Shown in pieces: positions 44,789 to 54,700 of a stretch of 64,000 nucleotides of DNA (position 1 is its first letter; the number at the start of each line of letters is the position of its first letter). The DNA is from CAVVXX01 sp963707975 (GTDB lineage Bacteria > Pseudomonadota > Alphaproteobacteria > Micropepsales > Micropepsaceae). The notes beneath the pieces were generated by a model, which ran no database searches, was not told the DNA's origin, and saw nothing but the letters and a program-made list of their open reading frames with translations. Made by a program: the position numbers and the translations under genes. The stretch covers positions 372,001-436,000 of the forward strand of contig OY970177.1 in the NCBI GenBank assembly GCA_963707975.1, given 5' to 3'.

Positions 44789-45991
44789 CTAGCGCCGGCC
44801 GGTTCGCGCCTGCTCGTAAATGGTGGCGTAGTTCTCGACCACCTTATTCCATGATCTTTCTTCTTGGATGAACTGCTTCCCTTTCGCAGCAAGTCTTCCG
44901 CGCCCTGCCGGATCAGCGATGACCGCAGCAAGGCGCGCCACCAACGCTTCTACGCTATCGGGCTCGTGGAGATAGCCCGTTTCTTCATTACGGATCAACT
45001 CACGATGGCCGCCGACATCGGAGGCCACCACAGGTTTTCCTTGGGCCATGGCTTCCAGAGGCTTTAGGGGTGTCACCAGTTCCGTTAGACGCATGGATCT
45101 GCGGGGATAAACCAAGATGTCGATTACATCGTAATAGCGTGCCACCTCATCATGTTTGACCCGCCCAATAAACCGTACCGTATCCCAAAGCCCGAGCTCG
45201 CTCGCGATTCTCTTGAGCCTCGCCTCATCGGGCCCGCCGCCAATGAGCAAGACCTTAAGACCCTCCACTTGGAGGCGAAGATTGGCCACGGCTTGCAACA
45301 AGAGATCCAAGCCCTCATAGGAATAAAACGAGCCGATGAAACCCAACACCGTCTTGCCGGCAAGACCTAGTTCCGCGCGCCATGCCACATCGCGTACTTC
45401 GGTGGGCTTCAAAAACATCGCATCGACGGCATTGGGAACAACGCTCACCTTATTCTCGGGCACCCCACGTCCCACAATTTCTTTTCGCAGAGAATCACAA
45501 ATCGCCACCACCCAGTCGGCCCTGTGCATGGCGCGGGTTTCGAGGAAGCGTGAGGTCAGATACCGGGGTGATCCTTGCCAGGTGGTTCCGTGATCGACCG
45601 CCGCATCTTCCCAAAAGGCCCGCACCTCATAGACCACCGGCAGATTGAATTGGCGCCCCACAGAAAGTGCCGGGAACGCGTTTAACACCGGGGAATGGGC
45701 GTGGATAATATCTGGTCGTTCCTCACGGACCACCTTCTCTACCGTTTGACGTGTGGCTTTCATTTCAGCAAATTCGCGCAAGAGGGGCGTGCTCTGCCCC
45801 GGTTTTGGCGTCCGATAGAAGCGCAGGCCATCAACAGTATCATTGCTTGCTTCCGAAGAGGGATGCCGTGGTGTGGTCACATGCAAGGTTTCCCAGCCGC
45901 GAGATCTTTGGCCACGGATGATCCCGAGCGAGCGGGAGACATAGCCGCTCTGCAACGGAAGCGAATGATCAAAGATATGCAGGATGCGCAT
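44789..45991 (-). CDS. PEP-CTERM/exosortase A-associated glycosyltransferase (GT4, Daro_2409-like)
   Basis: A 400-aa protein with GT-B fold and no membrane helix. The N-terminal signature MRILHIFDHSLPLQSGYVSR, with HAHSPVLNAFPALSVG and VVYEVRAFWEDAAVDHGTTW, is distinctive of the exosortase A-associated Daro_2409 family. The C-terminal GT4 domain has LGFIGSFYSYEGLDLLL, IGGGPDE and the nucleotide-sugar site (ELVTPLKPLEAMAQGKPVVA). It adds a sugar during the exopolysaccharide synthesis that accompanies PEP-CTERM sorting. No other EPS gene is adjacent here; the related sugar transferase is at 17732. The gap 44584-44788 holds no gene. Confidence 0.9.
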   Translation of the reverse strand: MRILHIFDHSLPLQSGYVSRSLGIIRGQRSRGWETLHVTTPRHPSSEASNDTVDGLRFYRTPKPGQSTPLLREFAEMKATRQTVEKVVREERPDIIHAHSPVLNAFPALSVGRQFNLPVVYEVRAFWEDAAVDHGTTWQGSPRYLTSRFLETRAMHRADWVVAICDSLRKEIVGRGVPENKVSVVPNAVDAMFLKPTEVRDVAWRAELGLAGKTVLGFIGSFYSYEGLDLLLQAVANLRLQVEGLKVLLIGGGPDEARLKRIASELGLWDTVRFIGRVKHDEVARYYDVIDILVYPRRSMRLTELVTPLKPLEAMAQGKPVVASDVGGHRELIRNEETGYLHEPDSVEALVARLAAVIADPAGRGRLAAKGKQFIQEERSWNKVVENYATIYEQARTGRR

Positions 45992-46189
45992 GGCGGTCTT
46001 ATAAGCCCTCCCTCAAGACAAGCAGCGCCCAGGATCCCCCTAGCATACAAGAACTTCTGCCCTGGCGTCGGCGCTACGCAAGCCTAATAACCGCAACGAC
46101 TCGATCAATTCATTTTCAGGCAGTAATCTCATACCCACCGGCACAATTTGTCTGTCCTGCCCTCAACCAAGTTTTTGGGATCAAACATT

Positions 46190-46750
46190 ATGAAAACACT
46201 TTGGCCTGCCATCCTGATTGTGGCCATCCTGGCCTTCAATGTGCCACTTAACGCGCAGGTCAGCGGTCCCATTTTCGGAAGCCGGGTAAGCGAAAACACC
46301 CGCTTCAAGGCGCCCTATCTGGCTGCCGATCTGGACGGCGATGGCGCGGCGGACGCGGTTTATCTGGTGTCCATCGCTCCGGCCTCACCGAAAGCCGTCA
46401 TCCGTTCAGATGTGACGATTTCATCGAAACTTTTCCAATCGCAGCCGCTGGGATCGCATGCGGAAAATCTCGCGCTCGGCATCGTGCTTGCCAAGGGCAA
46501 ACGAAAATTTCTCATCACGGGCTACCAGGGCGAAGGTGTCAGCGACTTCTTCGGCTCACCGATCTGGCGCGAGAAATCCGTGCCGCTGTCCGTGGCCAAA
46601 CGCGGCTCGCGAACGTTCCTTGAATTCCAGCGGCAGGAAAAGCACATCCGAAACGATGTTCTGGTTGTAGGCACGGAAGCCGGCATCGACACCGTGCTCT
46701 ATTGGAACGGCAAGGCCTTCGCCTTGTTCGAGCCCAGCGAAGAGCCCTGA
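46190..46750 (+). CDS. Exported hypothetical protein with an FG-GAP-like segment
   Basis: A 186-aa protein from ATG 46190, the best fit to a signal peptide (LWPAILIVAILAFNVPLNAQ); a longer frame starts at 46148. The mature region has YLAADLDGDGAADAVYLVSI, a D-x-D-x-D-x-x-x-D calcium-binding loop of FG-GAP/VCBS type, and later GFLIT-like strands (KFLITGYQGEGVSDFF). The C-terminus DTVLYWNGKAFALFEPSEEP is typical of small beta-propeller fragments. It is probably a periplasmic protein; function unknown. Confidence 0.7.
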   Translation: MKTLWPAILIVAILAFNVPLNAQVSGPIFGSRVSENTRFKAPYLAADLDGDGAADAVYLVSIAPASPKAVIRSDVTISSKLFQSQPLGSHAENLALGIVLAKGKRKFLITGYQGEGVSDFFGSPIWREKSVPLSVAKRGSRTFLEFQRQEKHIRNDVLVVGTEAGIDTVLYWNGKAFALFEPSEEP

Positions 46751-47078
46751 TGAACCCAGCATAGAGGCCAGTGCTACCCCCATATTGCCAAGAGCGGTCA
46801 TTCCATCGAATGGTAATTCCGTTAGGCCTGGACAAGAAAGCGCCCTTCTAGGCCTCAACAGAATTAGAAAATCTTGATGAAGATACCCACCTGCGCCGCG
46901 AGCGATGATTTCCGCTCGCACGCGGGCGATTTCTTGGAAAGTCGGCCGCTGCAGGAATGCCTGCCAGCGCGGCGTGGCTTTTAGGCCAGGTGGGATTTCT
47001 GTGTCCCACACGGATATCCCGCCTGGCCTGTTTTGAACCCCAGGATTTGGGGGAAGATGTTCCTGAGGGGAAGGGTCC
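46751..47078. other. Gene-free stretch
   Basis: A minus-strand frame spans it but runs antisense through the preceding gene without a ribosome-binding site. I see nothing else. Confidence 0.45.
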
Positions 47079-47276
47079 ATGTCCGATATTGGTATTCTAT
47101 CCGGCTGGCAGAGCCTTGCCGTCATTTGCTTGATATTCGGTGCACCGGGTGCCGCTCTTGGGGCGATCATTGGCGCGCTGGGATGGCCTTGCCATAGGAT
47201 TTGGGGGATTGTAGTTGGAGCGATGGTGGGCCTTACAATATCTTTGAGTGGGATGTGGGTGTGGGTGGCGTATTAA
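47079..47276 (+). CDS. Small two-helix membrane protein
   Basis: A 65-aa frame; ATG 47079 follows GAGGGGAAGGGTCC. Two hydrophobic helices (SLAVICLIFGAPGAALGAII and IWGIVVGAMVGLTISLSGMW) are joined by a GALGWPCHR hairpin loop, with Gly-zipper-like spacing (GAPGAALGAIIGALG). Probably an inner-membrane protein; family and role unknown. Confidence 0.6.
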   Translation: MSDIGILSGWQSLAVICLIFGAPGAALGAIIGALGWPCHRIWGIVVGAMVGLTISLSGMWVWVAY

Positions 47277-47431
47277 AGTTGTTGAAACTCTCTTTGGCCT
47301 GATCACTCAAGCTATCCAAGTTATTAGCTCTCTCATCGCTTGGTCCAAACAAGTTCAAGCAAGACTCGACAATCACAGTGGATTGTGAGGCAGCAAATTC
47401 GCCCCTATTATCACTCCTTGGAGGCAATCCC

Positions 47432-48034
47432 ATGATCCATTCCACAGTTCGTTTTGCCGTTAGCGCGGCGGCTGTAATCTTTGTCATTTTAGGTCTCGCT
47501 GGCTGCGGCATTAATGCGGTGCCGACACAAGACGAACAAGTGAAGGCTGCCTGGAGCGAAGTGTTAAATCAATATCAGCGGCGTGCCGACCTCGTCCCGA
47601 ATTTGGTGGCGACTGTGAAGGGCTACGCCAAGCAAGAACAAACGGTCTTTACTGAGGTTACCGAGGCCCGCGCGCGCGCCACACAGATGACCTTACCCCC
47701 GGACATTCTCACCAATCCGCAAGCCTTCCATCAGTTCGAGCAAAACCAAGCGGCCTTAGGCGGTGCCTTGGGACGGCTGCTCGCTGTCAGTGAACAATAC
47801 CCCGATCTCAAATCGAGCCAAAACTTCCTCGCCTTACAGTCGCAATTGGAGGGCACCGAAAATCGCATCGCTGTAGCACGGCGCGATTACATCAATGCGG
47901 TCCAAACTTACAATACCACCCTGCGCACCATCCCTAGCCGATGGGTCGCAGCTATCTTCTATCCCAATGCAAAGATAAGGCAGACTTTTACGATCAGTGA
48001 AAAGTCGCAAGAAGCGCCGCAAGTCACCTTCTGA
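47432..48034 (+). CDS. LemA family lipoprotein
   Basis: A 200-aa protein; ATG 47432 has GGAGG seven bases upstream. The signal peptide ends in the lipobox LAGC, so it is membrane-attached by lipid rather than by the helix used in the other LemA (41220). LemA motifs: QVKAAWSEVLNQYQRRADLV, PNLVATVKGYAKQEQTVFTE, SSQNFLALQSQLEGTENRIA VAR, YNTTLRTIPSRWVAAIF. It overlaps the next gene by 1 bp (TGATG), so the two are translationally coupled. Confidence 0.9.
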   Translation: MIHSTVRFAVSAAAVIFVILGLAGCGINAVPTQDEQVKAAWSEVLNQYQRRADLVPNLVATVKGYAKQEQTVFTEVTEARARATQMTLPPDILTNPQAFHQFEQNQAALGGALGRLLAVSEQYPDLKSSQNFLALQSQLEGTENRIAVARRDYINAVQTYNTTLRTIPSRWVAAIFYPNAKIRQTFTISEKSQEAPQVTF

Positions 48035-48783
48035 TGCGATCAGCGTCGCAATTATCGCGGATATGGCGGGGAATTCTTGCAGGATTAGTCTATTTTGTAC
48101 TTGCGGGCGCTTTAGCCGCGGCGCCTTCATTCCCACCCTTAACGGGTCGCGTTGTAGACAACGCCGGCATCCTCTCGGCTGATACACAGCAAAAGCTGAC
48201 CCAGATGTTGGCCGAGCATGAGAAACAGACAGGCAATCAGGTTGTGGTTGCCACCATTAAATCACTGCAAGGCTATCCGATCGAGGAATACGGCTATCAG
48301 CTTGGCCGCGCCTGGGGCATCGGACAGAAGGGGCGGAACAACGGCGCCTTGCTGTTGGTCGCACCCAGCGAACGCGCTGTGCGCATCGAGGTGGGCTACG
48401 GGCTGGAAGGTCAACTCACCGACGCTCAGAGCAAGCTAATTATCGAGAACGTCATCTTACCCCAATTCCGCAAAGGTAATTTCGACGCGGGCGTGCTTGC
48501 GGGAACTACAACGCTGCTGCGCGTTCTTGGCGGCGATGTCTCAGCCCTGCCGCAACAGGGTGAGCAATCCGATCAAGGCGAAGACAGAAGCGGAGGGGGC
48601 ATCGGCCTTTTCGTCGCTCTTTTCCTCATCTGGATCATTTTCGGCCGCTTCCTCTGGCCTCTGCTGTTTCTGGGCGGCTTTGGGGGACGAGTGGGCGGTT
48701 TTGGCGGTGGCGGATTCTCCTCAGGGGGCTTTTCCGGTGGCGGGGGTTCCTTTGGCGGCGGTGGGGCATCAGGGCGCTGGTGA
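48034..48783 (+). CDS. TPM-domain protein, YgcG-like
   Basis: A 249-aa protein; its ATG overlaps the upstream lemA-type stop. The signal peptide is residues ~10-30 (GILAGLVYFVLAGALAAAPS). The TPM domain (~33-160) has LTGRVVDNAGILSADTQQKL, GNQVVVATIKSLQGYPIEEY, GRNNGALLLVAPSERAVRIE VGYGLEG. Then one membrane helix (IGLFVALFLIWIIFGRFLW) and a Gly/Ser/Phe-rich tail (GGFSGGGGSFGGGG) typical of this family. TPM proteins have roles in photosystem repair in plants; bacterial roles are unknown. They co-occur with LemA, as here. Confidence 0.9.
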   Translation: MRSASQLSRIWRGILAGLVYFVLAGALAAAPSFPPLTGRVVDNAGILSADTQQKLTQMLAEHEKQTGNQVVVATIKSLQGYPIEEYGYQLGRAWGIGQKGRNNGALLLVAPSERAVRIEVGYGLEGQLTDAQSKLIIENVILPQFRKGNFDAGVLAGTTTLLRVLGGDVSALPQQGEQSDQGEDRSGGGIGLFVALFLIWIIFGRFLWPLLFLGGFGGRVGGFGGGGFSSGGFSGGGGSFGGGGASGRW

Positions 48784-48788
48784 CAAAG

Positions 48789-49379
48789 ATGAAACATCTC
48801 TCTGATGACGCCCGCCGACGCTTAGACGAGGCCATGGCCTTAGTCGCAAAGCGCACAAGCGCGCATTTTGCCCTTGTGATCACGCCTATCAGCGATCGGT
48901 ATCAGCTCTTCCCCCTACTCTGGGCCGCGGCAATCGCATTTGTCACCGGTGGGGGCATGGCTATCGTCTGGCCGCATCTCCCGCTTAGCACCGGCTTTCT
49001 GATCGAGGCCGCGACCTTGGCCGTCTTGGCCTTGATTTTCGATTGGCTGCCGTTGCGCCTTTTGCTGGTGCCTGGGCACGTAAAACGCGAGCACTGCGCT
49101 GATCTGGCTCGTCGGGAATTCGCGGCGCGCATCTTAGCCGATCACGAACATCGTCCGGGAATGCTGTTCTTCGTATCCTTAGGAGAACACCATGTAGAAA
49201 TCTTGGCGGATAACGCCGTCCATACGCGTATTGGCCAAGAGGCGTGGAATGGGATCGTTGCTGACTTTGTCACTTCATTGCAGAAAAACCCGCTGATGGT
49301 GGAAGGCCTACTCAAGAGCATCGATACTTGTGGTGCACTGCTGGCACGATACTTTCCGCGACCGGCAGGAAAGGATTGA
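48789..49379 (+). CDS. TPM-domain membrane protein
   Basis: A 197-aa protein from ATG 48789 (a GTG at 48780 overlaps the preceding stop). A short TPM-like N-terminus (KHLSDDARRRLDEAMALVAK RTSAHFALVI) is followed by two helices (LLWAAAIAFVTGGGMAIVWP, TGFLIEAATLAVLALIF) inserted in the domain. The domain then continues with REFAARILADHEHRPGMLFF VSLGEHHVEILADNAVHTRI. It completes a LemA-TPM-TPM operon. The inserted-helix TPM type commonly follows YgcG-like genes. Function unknown. Confidence 0.8.
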   Translation: MKHLSDDARRRLDEAMALVAKRTSAHFALVITPISDRYQLFPLLWAAAIAFVTGGGMAIVWPHLPLSTGFLIEAATLAVLALIFDWLPLRLLLVPGHVKREHCADLARREFAARILADHEHRPGMLFFVSLGEHHVEILADNAVHTRIGQEAWNGIVADFVTSLQKNPLMVEGLLKSIDTCGALLARYFPRPAGKD

Positions 49380-49428
49380 GCCAAAAACCCTTCTATCGGG
49401 AGCAGAATCTGGATCGCAATCCCCTAAA

Positions 49429-49467
49429 GCGCGGCTGTGTCGGCGCAAGGCGCGCAAGGCCGCATAA
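49429..49467 (+). pseudogene. PEP-CTERM tail relic
   Basis: Thirteen codons read ARLCRRKARKAA-stop, matching the LGALRRRKARKAA end of the PEP-CTERM genes at 9430 and 11789. The DNA GCGCAAGGCCGCATAA is the same as at the 3' end of 11789-12436. No PEP motif or body precedes it. Confidence 0.5.
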
Positions 49468-49598
49468 GCATACCTCCCAAGACGCTGGGCCGGCGACAGC
49501 CTCAACGAATCCAAAGAGATCACCCTGGCAGTGAGTTTCGTTGGCAAGAGCAATTCCCATACGTGTAGTTGGGGCCGATCTAGCAGGATTCTTTCTTC

Positions 49599-50423
49599 AT
49601 GAGATGGCTTCGCATCTGGCTTGTGGTTCTCTGCACGACATTTAACGGGCTGGCTTGGCCTTACCTTGCCATGGCAGAGCAAGCTCTGGGGCCGATTACC
49701 GTTCAGGGAGGCCCCTGGATGCTCGCTGGCCGCGCCTTTTCGACAACTCATCTTTCGCCACACCCCCATCTTGTTCTCGTGCTCCATGGCGACGCGCCCT
49801 TCGTCAATCCGGGTTACCAATATGCCTTCGCGCAAGCCGCAGCGGGCTCGCTCGACGACGCCGTCGTCGTGGGATTGCTACGGCCCGGCTACAAGGACGA
49901 TATGAGTGGAGAAAGTCAGGGCGCTCGAGGCTGGACAACAGGCGACAATTACACCGCAGATCGCATCGCCAGCATCGTGGCCGCGGCCCGTACGCTCATG
50001 GCCCGATTTCATGCAAGCGATTTGACGCTTGTGGGCCACTCGGGAGGCGCTACGATTGCGGCGGATATCGTCGGGCTCTATCCGCATCTTGCGCGCGGTG
50101 TGCTTCTGGTCTCCTGCCCCTGCGACGTGCCAGCCTTTCGCTGGAGCATGTTCGAGTTTCAATGGAACCCACTGTGGTTGTGGCCTGTCGGCAGTATTTC
50201 GCCACAATCACATGTGAATGAGATTCCGCCGGACACCATCGTGCGACTTGTCATTGGCAGCGAAGACCCGATTGCGCCCCCACGACTTACCAAAAGCTTC
50301 GCCGCTGCACTGAAGCAACATGGCGGCAATGTAGCGGTGAAAGTGGAAACGGGCAAAGGCCACGAAATCTTGCTGGAGCCAGAAGTATTGAATCAGCTGA
50401 AAGTATTGATGGCTGCTAACTAG
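49599..50423 (+). CDS. Exported alpha/beta hydrolase
   Basis: A 274-aa protein, ATG 49599. The signal peptide is residues ~1-26 (IWLVVLCTTFNGLAWPYLAM). The alpha/beta core has the strand HLVLVLHGDAPF, nucleophile elbow LVGHSGGATIA (Ser 148), acid in IGSEDPIAP (Asp 223) and GKGHEILL (His 255), so the triad is complete. A Cys pair (SCPCDVP) follows the nucleophile strand. The substrate is unknown; small size and export suggest an esterase or peptidase-like role in the periplasm. It precedes the RND genes but is separated by ~375 bp. Confidence 0.8.
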   Translation: MRWLRIWLVVLCTTFNGLAWPYLAMAEQALGPITVQGGPWMLAGRAFSTTHLSPHPHLVLVLHGDAPFVNPGYQYAFAQAAAGSLDDAVVVGLLRPGYKDDMSGESQGARGWTTGDNYTADRIASIVAAARTLMARFHASDLTLVGHSGGATIAADIVGLYPHLARGVLLVSCPCDVPAFRWSMFEFQWNPLWLWPVGSISPQSHVNEIPPDTIVRLVIGSEDPIAPPRLTKSFAAALKQHGGNVAVKVETGKGHEILLEPEVLNQLKVLMAAN

Positions 50424-50797
50424 TGACCACCCCCTGGCGCTAAGCATTTTCAATAGCGACGAGACTATCGGATAGCTTCTCCAGTATTCTGCACATCGCC
50501 AATGCTGCTGAAGTGCGGCCCGCATACGGCCCCTTTCCTCGGCAAATGCTGAAGGCGCGTTCTGGGTCGGCCGTATTCCGGGCTGCGATTTCATGGGGCA
50601 GCTAAGTTCGAAGCACACAATTTCTAAAACTTTGAGTGGCGCCCAACACTCTTGAGAGATTCCCCACGCCCATCGCCGCGCGGTTGCTGTTAATTGCTGG
50701 CTGGCTGCTGCCAATTAACATTAACCCTGCCGCGAGGGATTCCCCATCATGTTTGGAGTGATGCGCTAAAGTGAAAGCGAGGGCGCTTTGGGTCTCC
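50424..50797. other. Gene-free stretch upstream of the RND operon
   Basis: I see no supported frame; one minus-strand frame here is antisense to the hydrolase. It probably holds the RND promoter, but I cannot place it. Confidence 0.4.
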
Positions 50798-51751
50798 ATG
50801 CGATTATTCCGCACCATAACCATGCTGTTCCTGCTGGTTCTTGCTGGCTGCGACAACCAGACGAATACTGGTTCCGAGGCTCATGCGAAGCTCCCAGTTC
50901 GGCGTTCGGTGACACTCTCGCTCAATGAAATTATGCGGTTGGGCATCACGACGACGCCCGCCCAGCCCGCCAACTACACGACACAGCTCCATGGCTATGG
51001 CGTGGTCATCAATACCACGACGCTTGCCCAACAGGACGCAGCCATAGCAACCGCCCATGCCGCAGAACGTCAAAGTCAAGTTCTGGTCGCGAGGGCACGC
51101 AGGCTTTACGCAATTCATGCCATCTCACAAGAGACCTTAGAGGCCGACGAGCGCCAAGCCGCCGTGGACGATGCTGCCGTCGTGCTCGCAGAACGCACGG
51201 AAGCGGCCGCATTTGGCCAGCGCGCACCCTGGCGCACAAGAAACCGGAATGACGCGCTGCTGGCTAAACTCACTTCGGATCGCACCAAACTAATCGAGGC
51301 CACCTTTCCTCTTGGCAGTGGGTTAAGCGGGCCACCCACGAGGTTAACAGTCGCGCATCTCAAAACCCAACTCCCTCAAGAGGGTTGGACTGCCGTAACA
51401 ATTTGGGATGCACCCGCGGACCCGACCATTCCGGGGCGAAGCTTTTTTGCGCTGATCGAGGGAAGTGATCTCGAACAAGGCGAACATGTGCTGGTTTTCG
51501 CGCCCATCGGCAAACCAATTGCCGGCATTCGCATACCCTCTTCCTCTATTGTTCTAAGTGAGGACCAGGCTTGGTGTTATGTCGTGATCGCGCCTGGCAC
51601 GTTCGCGCGCAGGCCTGTCGATTTGAGCCTGACGTTCGCAGATGGTTATTTCGTCGCCCAAGGCATTGGTCCTGGCCAGCCAGTAGTGGTGACGGGAACG
51701 GGTTTACTCCTAGCCCGAGAAATCGGCGTCGCTGCCGCAAGTTACAAGTAA
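50798..51751 (+). CDS. RND efflux periplasmic adaptor lipoprotein (HlyD/MFP-like)
   Basis: A 317-aa protein from ATG 50798 (a GTG at 50771 is possible). An 18-residue lipoprotein signal ends LVLAGCDN. A first half-barrel (VRRSVTLSLNEIMRLGITTT, TTQLHGYGVV) leads to a coiled-coil hairpin (~80-140: AAIATAHAAERQSQVLVARA, then SQETLEADERQAAVDDAAVV). A degenerate barrel and membrane-proximal domain follow (GIRIPSSSIVLSEDQAWCYV, VTGTGLLLAREIG). It is shorter than CusB-type adaptors. The stop is 6 bp before the pump gene, so they form an operon. No outer-membrane factor gene is adjacent. Confidence 0.8.
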   Translation: MRLFRTITMLFLLVLAGCDNQTNTGSEAHAKLPVRRSVTLSLNEIMRLGITTTPAQPANYTTQLHGYGVVINTTTLAQQDAAIATAHAAERQSQVLVARARRLYAIHAISQETLEADERQAAVDDAAVVLAERTEAAAFGQRAPWRTRNRNDALLAKLTSDRTKLIEATFPLGSGLSGPPTRLTVAHLKTQLPQEGWTAVTIWDAPADPTIPGRSFFALIEGSDLEQGEHVLVFAPIGKPIAGIRIPSSSIVLSEDQAWCYVVIAPGTFARRPVDLSLTFADGYFVAQGIGPGQPVVVTGTGLLLAREIGVAAASYK

Positions 51752-51757
51752 GCCGCC

Positions 51758-54700
51758 ATGGAGTGGCTGATTTCCTTGTGTGTTCGCCGCCGTGCCGCCG
51801 CCACCACTTTAAGTCTGTTGGCGCTGATGGTGGCGGCTTGGGGCGCCTGGAAGGCACCTCTCGATGTATTTCCCGAGTTTGTGCCTTCACAAGTGACAAT
51901 CCAAACCACTGCGCCAGGCTTCACTGCGGAGCAGGTCGAGCAGCTCGTCACCCATCCGATTGAAAAAGTGCTCAATGGTTCAGAAGGTGTCGCAACCCTG
52001 CGCTCGGAATCCGTTCCCGGCCTCTCCATCGTCACCATCAACTTTGTCTCTGGCGCGAACCTCTACAACGCCCGTCAGGCCGTCACCGAACGCCTTACAG
52101 AAGTCACAGATTCGCTTCCCTTGGGTACGAGCCTGCCCCAGCTTTCGCCGCTGACTTCAAGTACCAGAGACATTCTCAAGGTCGGTCTCGTCTCCGATGT
52201 TCTTGACGCCTATTCATTGCGCGACACCGCCGATTACATCATTACCCCGCGGCTTCTCGCTTTGCCCGGCGTCGCGCGCGTCAACGTGTTTGGCGGGAGC
52301 GTACGGCAGATCCAAATTCAACCCGATCCCAGAAAACTCGCCGCCTTTGGGTTCACTATTCCTGACTTGATCAGTGCCGCGCCCGCAGCACTAGCGCTGC
52401 GTGGCGCTGGTTTTATCGATCTTGAAGGACAACGCGTGTTGATCCAAACGCCCACACCTTCCCCCGATGTCAGTGCCATTGGCGATGCAATTCTCGGCAT
52501 TCGTTCGAATACGCCCATCCGGCTGCGCGATGTGGCGACGATTGCCGAAGAACCAGCACAGCGCCTGGGGGATGCTTTGATTCAGGGGCGCCCGGGCGTT
52601 TTGCTGGCGCTCTCAAGCCAATATGGCACCAATACACTTACTACGACGCGCGCTGTTGAACAGGTGCTTACGAAACTTACCCCAGCTTTGACGGCAAGAG
52701 GGATAGCCATCTACCCCGCGCTTCACCAGCCCGCCTCCTTTATCGAGCGCGCGCTTAACAGTCTTGAACGCTCTCTCGCTATAGGGGCCGTGCTGATCTT
52801 GGCAGCCCTCTATGCCTTCTTACGTGACTGGCGCTCTGCCCTCATCAGCTTTCTTTCGATTCCTTTGTCTTTATTGGCTGCCATCGCGGTGTTGGATCAT
52901 TTTGGTTTTACCCTCAACACGATGACATTAAGCGGCTTCGTGGTGGCGCTAGGTGTGCTGGTAGACGACGCGGTCGTGGGGATCGAAAACATTCTCCGCC
53001 GTTTGCGCGAAAACTCACAACATATGTCACCCCGCCCGCGCACTGAGATTATCCGCGAAGCCGCGTTGGAAGTTCACGGGCCCATTTTCTACGCCACGCT
53101 CGTGGTGCTTGCCGTGTTCGTGCCTGAATTGCTGTCGTCAAGCGTACAAGGCCGCCTCATTGGTCCTCTTGCTCTCGCCTTTATGCTGGCCGTGATGGCA
53201 TCTCTTATTGTCGCTCTGACCACGACGCCCGCCCTCTCCGCGCTGTTGTTATCGCCCAAGGACGCCCATATCGACCCGTGGTGGCTTGCAGCTCTCAAGA
53301 GGACGCAGGCGCGCGCCATTGTAATAATCGAGCGACACCTTCACGCAGCCCTGGCCGTGGTCGCAGCAGTATTTGTGGGATCGCTCCTGCTCTTGCCCTT
53401 TCTGGGTGGTGCTTTCGTGCCAGAATTCCGTGAAGGCCATTTGGTGGTGCAGGTCAACAGCAATGCGCCTGGAACTTCTCTCGATGAAATGCTGTCATTA
53501 GGCAAACGCCTGAGCCGCGATTTTCTGGCACTGCCCTATGTCGCCACGGTCGAGCAGCAGGTTGGCCGCGGCAGCAATTCTGATGACACGGCAGGCCCGC
53601 ACCAAAGCGAATTTCACATTGAACTAAAACCAGATGTTTATGTCGACCAGGACCACGCCGAAGCGCAGTTGCGCGATATCCTCGCCCGCTATCCGGGCAT
53701 CCAGAGTGAAGTTGAAACCTTCTTAGGCGATCGCATCAGTGAAAGCCTCACGGGTGAAACGGCACAAGTAGCAATCAAGCTCTTTGGCAATGATCTAAAT
53801 GCGCTCGATGAGACAGGTGCGCGCGTGTTGCAGGAACTCTCTCATATTCGCGGTATTGTCGATCTGCAATTCCGCCGTCAAAACGGCACGCCTATCCTAG
53901 GCGTAAATATCGATCCGGGAGCCTTGGCCGCAGTCGGTATCAAGGCACAAGATGTGCTCAACACCTTAGCCACGGATTACGCCGGCACCTCGGTCGGTGA
54001 AGCCTATGCCGGTACCAGGACCGTCGATGTGGTCATTCTGCTTTCCGATCAGCTGCGTCACCTGCCCGAGCAATTGGGCGAGCTGATGATCGGTGGTCCA
54101 TTTGGTCCCGTGCCACTGGCGAGCATTGCCCACATCGTGCCGCAGAGCGGGCGTTACAGCATCAAACACGAAGGCGGCTCTCGCTTGGAAAGTGTCACCT
54201 TCAACGTGATCGGCCGCTCATTGCAAAGCGCTGTCACAGAGGCGGAAACAAGGCTCTCTCGTGCTTCCATAATACCAGAAGATGTCACGCTAGGTTTCAC
54301 TGGCGCGGCAACCGCCGAACAGGCCACTCGTATTGAGCTTGGCGTCTACTCGCTCTTCATGCTGGTCATCATCATCATGATCATGTCCGTTGGCTTCCGC
54401 TGGCGTGCCCATCCCTGGCTGGTCATGACCAATCTTCCTTTCAGTCTGATCGGTGGGATTTTAGCGATTGCGATCTTTGGCATTGGCCTTTCGCTTGGAG
54501 CCTTAGTGGGTTTAGTGACGGTATTCGGTGTGAGCGCACGGAATGCGATTCTACAGCTCGCCTATTACGAGCAGCTCGTCGATGTTGAGGGCGACCCTTG
54601 GACCACGGCGACAGTGAACCGTGGCGCCAACGAGCGGCTCACTCCAATTCTCATGACGGCACTACTCACCGCCTTAGGCCTTGCCCCACTAGCATTATCT

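Noticed and set aside
46556..47170. 204-codon minus-strand frame
   Set aside because: Antisense to the FG-GAP-like gene and overlapping the start of the small membrane protein; composition is shadow-like.
50208..50714. 168-codon minus-strand frame
   Set aside because: Antisense to the end of the exported hydrolase, no ribosome-binding site, no family pattern.
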